A DNA stretch of 64,000 nt from Silicimonas sp. (GTDB lineage Bacteria > Pseudomonadota > Alphaproteobacteria > Rhodobacterales > Rhodobacteraceae), in contig JAJDVJ010000162.1 in NCBI GenBank assembly GCA_022826205.1, forward strand, positions 30,616 through 94,615. Direction: 5' to 3'. Positions 55,262-63,816 of the stretch are shown here, one piece after another. A program made the translations under genes and the position numbers. The notes under the pieces are model-generated. The model had not been told where the DNA came from and searched no databases. It worked only from the letters and a program-made list of their open reading frames with translations. The stretch's first letter is position 1. Every line of letters starts with the position of its first letter.

Positions 55262-56392
55262 ATGACTGCATACATTCACTTTTTTCCTCTCGGCAATGCG
55301 GACACGCTTCGGCTCGACCTAGCCGACGGTCGCAAGGTTCTCGTCGACTACGCCGCGACGCGCACAGACGACGATTACGAGGACAAGCGATGCGACCTGC
55401 CGACCGAGCTTCGCAATGACCTGAAGAAGGTCGGTCGCAACTTCTTCGACGCCGTGTGCATCACGCACACAGATTCGGACCACTGCAAAGGCTTTGGAGA
55501 GTTCTTCTGGCTTGAACACGCAGCAAAATATCAGGCTGCGCATCGCATCAAAATCAATGAGCTCTGGGTTCCCGCTGCAGCCGTGTTGGAGGAGGGTCTC
55601 AAGGGAGACGCCCGCCTCGTACGTGCCGAGGCACGGCACCGCCTGCGTGAAGGCAAAGGCGTTCTCGTCTTTTCCCACCCGGACGCACTAAAGAAGTGGT
55701 GCGAGGATGAGGGTCTCGATTTCGAGAAGCGCAAGCACCTAATTGTCGATGCGGGCCAGCTCGTTCCCGGATTCTCGAAGACCGGACCCGAAAAGGTGGA
55801 ATTCTTCGTGCACTGCCCCTTTGGCTGGAAACAGGACCAGAACTTGGTTGTCAGTCGCAACGAGGACTCGATCGCAATGCACGCGACCTTTGTGGAAGGA
55901 CAGCGGGAATCGCGCCTGTTCATGGCGTCCGACATCAACCACGAGACGCTCGCCGAAATCGTGCAGGTGACCCGAAAGCATGACAACGAGGATCGCCTGC
56001 GTTGGGACATCATGAAGCTGATGCACCATTGTTCCTACCTCTCGCTCGGTCCGGACCGCGGCGTCGACGAGACGAAGCCGGTGCCGGAAGTCAAGTGGCT
56101 CTTTGAGGATCGGCGCGAAGTCGACGCCACCATCGTCTCATCTTCATGGCCGATTCCAAAAATTGGCTCCGAAGAGGACAAGAGCGATCAGCCTCCCCAC
56201 CGTCAGGCTGCAAACTACCACTACCGGATTTCGGAAGATCGCGACGGTGAATTCGTGGTCACGATGGAGCAGCCTACCGAAGCCAATCCCAAACCCTTCG
56301 CCTACAAGGTGACTGCCCTTGGGATCGCGCTGTCCCTCGCGGCCCCGAACGTCGGCACCACGGCCGCGGCTTCGACACCACGGGCCGGCTAA
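55262..56392 (+). CDS. MBL-fold metallo-hydrolase (ComEC-like domain type)
   Basis: A 376-residue protein with the metallo-beta-lactamase metal motif THTDSDH near residue 63. FFPLGNADTLRLD at the start is the ComEC/Rec2-like opening, and KLMHHCSYLS near residue 257 carries the later histidines. It is cytosolic, with no signal peptide. Members hydrolyse phosphoesters or nucleic acids; the substrate is unknown. GGAG precedes the ATG. Its stop overlaps the next start (TAATG), so it is translationally coupled to the E2-E1-JAB gene. Confidence 0.85.
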   Translation: MTAYIHFFPLGNADTLRLDLADGRKVLVDYAATRTDDDYEDKRCDLPTELRNDLKKVGRNFFDAVCITHTDSDHCKGFGEFFWLEHAAKYQAAHRIKINELWVPAAAVLEEGLKGDARLVRAEARHRLREGKGVLVFSHPDALKKWCEDEGLDFEKRKHLIVDAGQLVPGFSKTGPEKVEFFVHCPFGWKQDQNLVVSRNEDSIAMHATFVEGQRESRLFMASDINHETLAEIVQVTRKHDNEDRLRWDIMKLMHHCSYLSLGPDRGVDETKPVPEVKWLFEDRREVDATIVSSSWPIPKIGSEEDKSDQPPHRQAANYHYRISEDRDGEFVVTMEQPTEANPKPFAYKVTALGIALSLAAPNVGTTAAASTPRAG

Positions 56393-58704
56393 TGCCGGTC
56401 GTTGACTGGCTTGCCGATTTTGGCAATCCCATAGCTGCCGGCGACCTTGAGTCACCGGCAGCAACGGCGCTTGCCTCGTTTGTCGATCGTCACGCGGTGC
56501 AGATCGCCAAGGTCATCGAAGCACGACGTTGTGAATGTCGTGAACTCTTGGTACTCGATTTTCGGACAGGCAAGCCGCAAGATTCCTTCCACCCCATCAA
56601 AAAAGTCGAACGCATCGGCATACGATTTCAGAAAGTCGATGCCATGCCGGAAGTCCACATGCTTCGAGACGACTTCCCCGATACAGAACACCAGCTGCTT
56701 GTGCCCGAGGGCGCACCGCGCGCAATTTGCATTGACGACCGGCCTTGGGCCGAAGCGCGGTTGACCTGGACACCGGCCGAGTTCATTCACCGCATTTTGT
56801 CGTGGTTTTCCCGGGCGGCACGCGGCGAGTTGCATGACCCGCGCCAGCCGCTTGACCCGCTGCTCATCGGCAGCCCCATCAGCTTCTTCATTGCGCGCAA
56901 TGTCCTTAACCGCAGTGCAGATCTCGATCTTGTCGCAATTCATGATCGCGAGCAACGGCAGTCTCTACGGGTTCGTCCTATCGAAGAACTCCAGGCATCC
57001 GCCGAGCCAATGGAGCCGTTCTGCATCGTCGCCTACCGCATTCCGCCGGAAAAGATGCAACGGTTAGCGTCCGCTCCGAGCAGTCTTGGCAGCCTCGCCA
57101 ATATGTTGAAGCTCCGTGGGATCGACCTTTTGGACGACTTGCGCGCGCGTTTCTTGGACTGGCTTTCGGAAGACCCACCACCGATCTGGCGCATTAACTC
57201 GCGGTTCGCCGTGATCTTGGAAATGCCGATCATCGCGCCAGATGGCACTCAGCACGACGGCACCGACCTAAGAGCCTTTGTCACCGACAAGAGAGTCGGA
57301 GACATTTCGGTCGCGTTGGGCCTCGCGATGCCTGCCAAGCCTGATGAGGGCAGCGAAGTTGGGTTCGTCAAGTCGCTTGCCCCACAAGGGGCCAATCTTG
57401 ATGCAGTTTGTGCGATTGCTGCGCAGTCTGCCGAAGTACATTACGAGTTCGACCGTCGGCTGGCGACGCAAATTGCCGGACGGAATGCCGAAGACGATCG
57501 CAAAGTAGTAATGGTAGGCGCCGGAGCTATCGGATCGCACGTCGCCGAATGCTTGATTCGGGAGGGCCGATTCCGTTGGACCATCATTGATTGTGACCGC
57601 CTTCTCCCGCACAATCTCGCACGTCACACTACCCGCAAAGATGATGTTATTAAAGACAAGGCGTCTTTAGTCGCCAGAGATCTTGCGGCCACACTCGACG
57701 ACACGCCGCCTGTCGCGCACCCGATCTACGCCGACGTGACGACAAAGGGCCCTTCTCGATTGAAAATCAATAAAGCTCTCGGAGAGGCAGACCTCATAAT
57801 TGACGCAACCGCCTCCATTCATGCTGAACGTTTCCTTTCCGATCATGCCTCGGAGGCGCGCCGAGCCTGCATCTTCTTCAATCCGGTCGGCGACGCCGCT
57901 GTGATTCTTGTCGAGCCATCCGATCGTTCTCTTACTCTGCGCGAACTTGAGGCACAGTATTTGGGCTCAGTTGTACGCGAAAGAGCGCTCGCGGGCCATC
58001 TTGCCCCACCTACCGGCACCTACGCCTATACTGGTGCCTGCCACGCAATCACCAACCTAATCCCGCAATCCCGAGTTACGGCCCTCAGTGGCCTTGTCGC
58101 TGAGGGATTGGCCAAGGCCCTCGATCGGGACGATCCCACAATCAAAATTTGGTCGCTCCAATCTGCCGGTAACGTGGAAGCTCTCGAACCTGTCGTTGCT
58201 TCCGTGGCCGGTTTTTCGGTGGTAGACTGGACCGTTTCCATCGATCACGGCTTGATCCAACGCATTTTCGCCATGAGAACCGCACACGTTCCCGAGGAAA
58301 CAGGAGGCGTACTCGTCGGCGTTGTTGACATCCCGGCGAAACGAATCCAGTTGGTGGATGCAGCGCCAGCGCCGCCCGATAGCATAGCCAGCACAGCCAG
58401 CTTCGAGCGCGGAACGTCGGGTGTGCAGGAATACATAGAGCGAGTGTTTGAACAGACACGTGGCCAAGTGCGATATGTCGGAGAGTGGCATTCTCACCCG
58501 CCGCGTGTCCCGGCCCTGCCCAGCCCAACTGATCTGTCCCAAATTGACTGGCTGGCGATTCTCTTCAACATGGATACCTTGCCCGCGCTCATGCTGATCG
58601 CAGCCGATGACCAAGTAAGCATCATCTTGGCAAATCAACCGGCCGAATGCATAGAGGCGCACGCCGGTACAGTAGCCAAGCACAGCAAGGACGAGGGCTC
58701 ATGA
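56392..58704 (+). CDS. E2-E1-JAB fusion: ubiquitin-like conjugation and deconjugation enzyme
   Basis: A 770-residue fusion. Residues about 1-160 are E2-like, with candidate catalytic Cys113 in RAICIDDRPW followed by the IHRILSWFSRAARGEL helix. A linker domain spans about 160-365. A ThiF/E1 adenylation domain starts near 371 (VVMVGAGAIGSHVAECL, then IIDCDRLLPHNLARH); Cys550 is a possible thioester site. A JAB/JAMM protease runs from about 615, with EETGGVLVG (Glu635/636) and a complete HSHP-x7-S-x2-D zinc motif (700-714). Together these could activate, conjugate and remove a modifier. No ubiquitin-like gene or CD-NTase is seen. It overlaps both neighbours (TAATG, ATGA). Confidence 0.9.
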   Translation: MPVVDWLADFGNPIAAGDLESPAATALASFVDRHAVQIAKVIEARRCECRELLVLDFRTGKPQDSFHPIKKVERIGIRFQKVDAMPEVHMLRDDFPDTEHQLLVPEGAPRAICIDDRPWAEARLTWTPAEFIHRILSWFSRAARGELHDPRQPLDPLLIGSPISFFIARNVLNRSADLDLVAIHDREQRQSLRVRPIEELQASAEPMEPFCIVAYRIPPEKMQRLASAPSSLGSLANMLKLRGIDLLDDLRARFLDWLSEDPPPIWRINSRFAVILEMPIIAPDGTQHDGTDLRAFVTDKRVGDISVALGLAMPAKPDEGSEVGFVKSLAPQGANLDAVCAIAAQSAEVHYEFDRRLATQIAGRNAEDDRKVVMVGAGAIGSHVAECLIREGRFRWTIIDCDRLLPHNLARHTTRKDDVIKDKASLVARDLAATLDDTPPVAHPIYADVTTKGPSRLKINKALGEADLIIDATASIHAERFLSDHASEARRACIFFNPVGDAAVILVEPSDRSLTLRELEAQYLGSVVRERALAGHLAPPTGTYAYTGACHAITNLIPQSRVTALSGLVAEGLAKALDRDDPTIKIWSLQSAGNVEALEPVVASVAGFSVVDWTVSIDHGLIQRIFAMRTAHVPEETGGVLVGVVDIPAKRIQLVDAAPAPPDSIASTASFERGTSGVQEYIERVFEQTRGQVRYVGEWHSHPPRVPALPSPTDLSQIDWLAILFNMDTLPALMLIAADDQVSIILANQPAECIEAHAGTVAKHSKDEGS

Positions 58705-59912
58705 AAGGTACCAAAATCGGCCTTGCCCTGTCTGGCGGAGGCTCTCGCGCGATCGCCTTTCATCTCGGTTGTCTGCGTGCCCTCCACGAGCATGGTATAC
58801 TCGACAACATCAAGGTGATTTCGACCGTCTCCGGCGGAAGCGTTATCGGAGGACTCTACGCCGCCAATCAGGGCTCATTTCCTGAATTTGAAGAACGAGT
58901 GCGGCAACTTCTGGCGCAGGGCCTAATCCGGTCAGCGATCTGCAAGGTGTTCACAACAACGGAAGGACTACGCGCCTTTTTTTGCTGGATAATTTTGCTT
59001 CTCGTCAACATAGTGCTTTTTGCAGTATCTCGGTTCGCTTGGGTAATTTCGCTGCTATTCCCAGCTGACCAGAGAAGTCGTTGGCGACTCCACGCCTTGC
59101 ACTCCCCGATCCGCCGTTTTGCCAGCAGAACCACGATTCTGCGCCTCGTCCTTGATGACGTGTTTGAAGGGAAACGCCTTCGCGATCTGCCTGCTGATGG
59201 CCCTCTCTTGATCATACTTGCCGCAAATCTCAGGACGGGCTCCGCATTCTACTTCTCGCGGCAAAAATCGGGTTCCTGGCGCCTTGACGAGCTGGCCGAC
59301 CGGGACATTTCCCTTGCGCACGCCGTAACCGCCTCCGCCGCTTACCCACTCCTCCTGCCTGCCCTGGACGAAGTACTGCCCTTCAACAAGAAAGATGGCA
59401 GCCGCCGTGAAGAGCGCGTCACGCTGACCGATGGCGGCGTGTACGACAATCTGGCCCTTGCGCCACTCTGGCCTGATCGCGATCCCAAGATTAGCCTAAA
59501 CGTTACCGAGATCGACAACATAATTTGCTGTCGTGCCGGATACGGCCTGCGGTTCGACCCGCCCAGCCAATTTCTCCTTGCGCGCCTTTCAAGCTCCTTC
59601 GCGTGCGTTCACGACCGAGCACAAAATGCGGCAATGAAACGCCTCTTTGACCTGAAAGAGGCGGGGCGCCTCAAAGGATTCTTACTTCCGTATCTGGGCC
59701 AAGACGACAGGCGATTGAAATACCCACCTGACGATCTGGTCACCCGAGAAGACGCTCACGCGTACCCCACAGATCTTTGGCCCATGTCCACGACCTGGAT
59801 CGACAAACTGAGTCGCCGAGGCGAACAGCTTACCAAAGCACTGATCGCGGAACACCATCCCGAAATTCTACTCACGGACAGCTGCCCCAAAATCACAGAG
59901 CGTTACACCTGA
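58701..59912 (+). CDS. Patatin-like phospholipase
   Basis: A 403-residue lipase-like protein. The oxyanion motif SGGGSRA lies near residue 10, the nucleophile elbow STVSGGSVIGG near residue 40, and the catalytic Asp in LTDGGVYDN near residue 255. A strongly hydrophobic stretch (IILLLVNIVLFAVSRFAWV, about 95-115) suggests membrane association. Patatins are known effectors in CBASS defence (CapV), where they degrade membrane lipids. The ATG overlaps the stop of the E2-E1-JAB gene (ATGA), with GAGGG just upstream. It is the likely effector of this operon, by inference. Confidence 0.9.
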   Translation: MKGTKIGLALSGGGSRAIAFHLGCLRALHEHGILDNIKVISTVSGGSVIGGLYAANQGSFPEFEERVRQLLAQGLIRSAICKVFTTTEGLRAFFCWIILLLVNIVLFAVSRFAWVISLLFPADQRSRWRLHALHSPIRRFASRTTILRLVLDDVFEGKRLRDLPADGPLLIILAANLRTGSAFYFSRQKSGSWRLDELADRDISLAHAVTASAAYPLLLPALDEVLPFNKKDGSRREERVTLTDGGVYDNLALAPLWPDRDPKISLNVTEIDNIICCRAGYGLRFDPPSQFLLARLSSSFACVHDRAQNAAMKRLFDLKEAGRLKGFLLPYLGQDDRRLKYPPDDLVTREDAHAYPTDLWPMSTTWIDKLSRRGEQLTKALIAEHHPEILLTDSCPKITERYT

Positions 59913-59927
59913 CCAAAAGCAATCAAC

Positions 59928-60050
59928 ATGATCGACATCACCCTGCTCTCAATAGACCAACTAGAGCAATGCAACATCTTCACCTATTGCCATTCTGACA
60001 AAGGCAATCTCCGAATACACACGGTCCCGATAGCTGCTTCACAAACATGA
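59928..60050 (+). CDS. Short open frame between patatin and second MBL gene
   Basis: A 40-residue frame (MIDITLLSIDQLEQCNIFTY...) 15 bases after the patatin stop. No clear ribosome binding site and no recognised family. It could be a small operon member or chance. Confidence 0.25.
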   Translation: MIDITLLSIDQLEQCNIFTYCHSDKGNLRIHTVPIAASQT

Positions 60051-60101
60051 CCACAACCCATAACATACCGCAAGTAATGTTTCGAAAGGAGAGAGTATAA
60101 C

Positions 60102-60980
60102 ATGAGCATCGTTCATTGCTACGCTGTGGGAAATGGAGACATGTTTTCCATACGACACAATTCCGAGAATTGCACTATAATTGACTGTCACATTTCGGAT
60201 GAAGACACAAATTGGATCCTAGGGGAAATTGATAGGCAAAGACACGGAAAGGACATTACTCGGTTCATTTCAACTCATCCAGATCAAGATCACATTTCTG
60301 GATTGGCCACATTGGATGATCACATCGGGATATTGAACTTCTATGCCGTAAAAAATGATGCAAGAAAGGACGATGAGAGTAATGATTTCAAGCGCTACAA
60401 AGAGCTTCGGGACGGAGACAAGGCATTTTATCTGTCCAAGGATTGCAAGCGACGTTGGATGAATGAGTCTGACGAAATTCGCAGTCAGTCTGGCATCAAC
60501 ATACACTGGCCAGTCACTTCAAATCAGCACTTCAAAGAGGAACTAATGCACGCTGCTGAAGGGAACAGCCCAAATAATATTTCTCCCGTAATAACGTATT
60601 CTCTTCAAGACGGCGCAACGATGGCGTGGTTCGGTGATCTTGAAACGGACTTTATGGAAAAAATCGAGAATGCTATTTTTTGGCCCAATGTGGACATACT
60701 TTTCGCACCCCATCATGGACGAGACAGCGGAAAAATCCCAAATTCCATTCTGCAGAGTATGAGTCCAAAACTAGTGGTGATTGGCGAAGCGCCATCAAAA
60801 AACCTAAACTACTATGGGGGCTACAACACTATCACTCAGAACACTGCTGGTTCAATTTATTTCGAATGTGTCAAAGATTGGACACACATTTATGTCAGCA
60901 ACTCATCATATAATGTGAATTTCTTGCATGATCTTGGTGCGACAACATACAAATATTACCTTGGGTCGTTAGCCGTGTAA
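60102..60980 (+). CDS. Second MBL-fold metallo-hydrolase, AT-rich
   Basis: A 292-residue MBL-fold protein with the metal motif THPDQDH near residue 66 and FAPHHGRDSGK near residue 204. The opening VHCYAVGNGDMFSIRH is the same ComEC-like type as the first MBL protein, but the sequences differ strongly. AGGAGAG lies about 8 bases before the ATG. Codons and base composition are much more AT-rich than in the neighbours, suggesting separate, recent acquisition. It may be a later addition to the E2-E1-JAB operon, about 190 bases after the patatin gene. Confidence 0.85.
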   Translation: MSIVHCYAVGNGDMFSIRHNSENCTIIDCHISDEDTNWILGEIDRQRHGKDITRFISTHPDQDHISGLATLDDHIGILNFYAVKNDARKDDESNDFKRYKELRDGDKAFYLSKDCKRRWMNESDEIRSQSGINIHWPVTSNQHFKEELMHAAEGNSPNNISPVITYSLQDGATMAWFGDLETDFMEKIENAIFWPNVDILFAPHHGRDSGKIPNSILQSMSPKLVVIGEAPSKNLNYYGGYNTITQNTAGSIYFECVKDWTHIYVSNSSYNVNFLHDLGATTYKYYLGSLAV

Positions 60981-61736
60981 TCACATGCTGCCGAAATTGG
61001 GAAAATCAGGTAATTTCGTGACCTACGGTCACACAATGAGAATCTGGCACAATTTGGTTCCCACTTGCAATTAAACGCGACGTTCTAAGCTCTCCAGACA
61101 AGTTTCTGCACCTTTACCGGTCACTGGGCAGCCCGCCGATATTGATCTGTGCAAACCAATCGCTACGGCTTGCTCTTGATAAATTTCGGTGGAATTCACA
61201 CGTCATCCGTCATTGAATCGCCAGTGCAACAATCGAACATGGCGTTGCTTTGCGACCACAGCGTCTGAATTCAACGCAAATCAGTCACACGATCTTTTTA
61301 CCGCTTTCGCAAGTTCTGCGATTGACGGGCCACCTGGACCACCCCAAACCCTTGCGTTCATTGACCTTTGCCCGCTCCCTGCATCAAGCCCCAGCTTTGG
61401 CCGTAATCGCACCGTCACCGGTCCGATGCAAGCCCGTGTCTCGCGCCGTCCGTCGGATGCCGCCGTTTCCGGCCGGGACGGTCCGACCCGCATCTTTCCT
61501 TCCCGTCAGCGGCGCGAAGTCAGGTTGTCCTGCCTCGGCCATTCCGACCTGCAACCACTCCCTTTGCTCCGTGCCGTGACGACGAACACCACGAGCAGCA
61601 CCCGAAGCCAGGTGCGGAATCGCGTTCAAAACTGACCCACCCCGGATCACGCGGCAACGCCTGACCCGCCTGAGCGGACAGGCGCGGATCCCCGGCGGGC
61701 ACCTGCGGCCATTGCCACACGCTCTCCCCGCAACTG
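60981..61736. other. No supported gene; possible element end
   Basis: About 755 bases. A GTGACC-TAC-GGTCAC inverted repeat (61018-61032) follows the MBL gene, without a T-run. At about 61634-61672 two TGACC[CA/CG]CC motifs (CTGACCCACC and CTGACCCGCC) resemble the repeated ends of IS21-family elements. Base composition changes sharply from AT-rich to GC-rich near 61.4 kb. Confidence 0.4.
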
Positions 61737-62597
61737 TCAGTGTCTGCCCGCCGGAGGGTCCGCGAGCCGGACGTCGAATGACAGAAAGCGGTCGAACAGG
61801 GCGGTCTTTCGCCAGCGCACGACATCGTGCATGTCCTGCATCCACCGAAATTCCATCAATCCGAACCATCTCAGCGGCACGAGGACCCGCGACACGAACA
61901 GCATCGCGGGATGCCCGCGGAACCGTCGCGGAACCGTGTTCTCGGGGTCGGTGCACGACACGGCGAGCGTGTCGGCGCTCTGCCAGTCTTCGGCAACGCC
62001 GCCGAGCGCCCAGAGAATCGCCCCGATGTCGTACTGAGGCCATCGGCCCGGCACGCGCCGGACAAGCCATCCCACGAACAGCGAGGGGTCCATGCGCCAG
62101 AAGTGCACCTGGAACAGCAACGCCTGGAGCGCGCCCCGGCTGTCCTCGTCCAGCATCCTGCGCCCCAGCACCGTCAGCTCGAACGCGCGGGCGCCAGGCT
62201 CGATCAGCCCCGCCTCCTGCACCATCATCCGCAGCAGGCGCAGCTCCCACACGTCTACTTCTCGGTACTTGGTCCCTTCGCGAAAGTGCTCCGTCGCCTC
62301 CATGTCCGGCCAGGCCGTCTCCGCCCTCATCCTTGCCACGCTTGCAAGCGAGAGCGTGCCGTTCGACGTGGTCCGCAAGCCTCCGTCCCCCTCGGCCGCC
62401 ATGCGCAGCAGGACCACCGCATTGGCGACGAAGGCCGATCCGGACAGTTCCTCAGCGTCGAGTCCGGACGAGACGCGCAACGCGTCATTGCCTGTCGGGT
62501 CGTCTTCCCGCAGCGCCTGAAGGCTTGCGGGATGAAGCATCGGCCACACCGATTCCACCACGCCGGGCCAGTCCGACAGTTCCCGCCTGAACGCCAT
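61737..62597 (-). CDS. Conserved protein of unknown function
   Basis: A 286-residue soluble protein. The middle has a winged-helix-like stretch (LRLLRMMVQEAGLIEPGAR, then FELTVLGRRML), followed by Trp-rich segments (VGWLVRRVPGRWPQYDIGA, LRWFGLMEFRWM). I recognise no named family. GGGGGAGGA lies about 6 bases upstream of the ATG at 62597, a strong signal; the open frame extends upstream but is not protein-like. It is divergent from the PAPS-reductase-family gene. Confidence 0.75.
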   Translation of the reverse strand: MAFRRELSDWPGVVESVWPMLHPASLQALREDDPTGNDALRVSSGLDAEELSGSAFVANAVVLLRMAAEGDGGLRTTSNGTLSLASVARMRAETAWPDMEATEHFREGTKYREVDVWELRLLRMMVQEAGLIEPGARAFELTVLGRRMLDEDSRGALQALLFQVHFWRMDPSLFVGWLVRRVPGRWPQYDIGAILWALGGVAEDWQSADTLAVSCTDPENTVPRRFRGHPAMLFVSRVLVPLRWFGLMEFRWMQDMHDVVRWRKTALFDRFLSFDVRLADPPAGRH

Positions 62598-62858
62598 AGC
62601 CGATCCTCCTCCCCCGCCGAATGCCGCAAACCGCCATGTCCGCATTTCGACATCAATGACGGCTTGCCGGCCCCGGATCAAGCTCCCCGAGCCATCTGCG
62701 AGGACGCCGTCAGTCGGCACGAGTCGCCATTCGCGACACCGACCGGGTCGGCCTCCGGTCCCGAGTCGCACGCCTCCAGGAGGCGGCGGCCAGCGTTCCC
62801 CCGGGTGAAGCCGGGAGCCCTGAAGCGGCCCCGGCACCGCAAGCCGGGAGGCCCGCCC

Positions 62859-63668
62859 ATGACCAGACGCCATTCAGGAATTCACCTTCCCCCGGAATGC
62901 CGCGAGATGATCCGGTCCGGCGCCCTCTTCTCAATCTCGACCAGCGGCGGCAAAGACAGCCAGGCAATGACGATCCTGCTGTCCCGCATCGTCCCCCGCG
63001 ACCAGCTGGTCGCCGTCCACGCGCCCCTGGAGGACGTCGAATGGCCCGGAACGGTGGAGCACATCCGGGCGACGCTTCCGGACGGCGTGCCCCTGATCCT
63101 CGCGCACGTCAGTTCCGGCAAGACCCTCCTGGACAGCATAGAGGAACGGGGCCGGTTTCCTTCTCCAAGGGTGCGCTGGTGCACGAGTTCGACCAAGCGC
63201 GGACCCATCGAGCGGGAACTCCGGCACCATCTCAAGGCGCATCCCCGCTTCGGCGGGCGGATCGTCAGCGCCATGGGCATGCGCGCCGAGGAAAGCCCCG
63301 CCCGGGCGCGGAAGACGCCCTGGAAGCTCAGCGAGCGCAACTCCCGCGCGGGCCGGGCATGGTTCGACTGGCTTCCGATTCACGATCTCACCGAAGGACA
63401 GGTCTTCGACGTCATCCGCGACGCGGGACAGGCGCCGCATCCGGCCTACGCCATGGGCATGTCCCGGCTCTCCTGCGTCTTCTGCATCATGGCCTCGCGT
63501 GCGGATCTTCGCACCGCCGCCCGGCTCCAGCCGCAGCTCTACGCCCGCTACTGCGCCCTCGAACGCCGCATCGGCCACACGCTGTCGCCATCCGGCGTCC
63601 CGCTGCCCGACCTGACCGGCATCCCCGCGTCGCGCACGGACCTGTCCCGGGACGCACCTCTCCCCTGA
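62859..63668 (+). CDS. PAPS-reductase-family (PP-loop) protein
   Basis: A 269-residue protein with a PP-loop STSGGKDSQAM near residue 28, the RVRWCTSSTKRGPIERELR block and CVFCIMASRADL near the C-terminus. Paired cysteines could bind a metal or cluster. Relatives occur in phages and mobile elements and include DndC-like proteins of DNA phosphorothioation. No other dnd gene is visible. GGGAGG lies 8 bases before the ATG. A ParB-like gene follows. Confidence 0.85.
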   Translation: MTRRHSGIHLPPECREMIRSGALFSISTSGGKDSQAMTILLSRIVPRDQLVAVHAPLEDVEWPGTVEHIRATLPDGVPLILAHVSSGKTLLDSIEERGRFPSPRVRWCTSSTKRGPIERELRHHLKAHPRFGGRIVSAMGMRAEESPARARKTPWKLSERNSRAGRAWFDWLPIHDLTEGQVFDVIRDAGQAPHPAYAMGMSRLSCVFCIMASRADLRTAARLQPQLYARYCALERRIGHTLSPSGVPLPDLTGIPASRTDLSRDAPLP

Positions 63669-63816
63669 CCCGCGCGTCTCGCGCACCCCTCGCATCGTCA
63701 CCAAGCCAACGCCAGAAATCCGCCCAGAGGCGGAGCCGGGCCGGGCCCGGGCAGGCGGCCGGACGGCGAGCGAGTCCGTCCCCGCCGCGCAACCCCAACC
63801 CACCTTGGAGAATGCC

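Noticed and set aside
55262..59912. Canonical type II CBASS
   Set aside because: No CD-NTase gene is visible; E1 and E2 order and the MBL proteins also differ.
59928..60050. Ubiquitin-like modifier for the E2-E1-JAB protein
   Set aside because: Only 40 residues, no beta-grasp pattern, no glycine tail and no ribosome binding site.
61827..62858. N-terminal extension of the PAPS-reductase-family gene
   Set aside because: The in-frame upstream sequence is antisense to a minus-strand gene, and a strong GGGAGG precedes the ATG at 62859.
62859..63668. Complete dnd phosphorothioation system
   Set aside because: Only one PP-loop protein is present; no dndA, B, D or E is recognisable.
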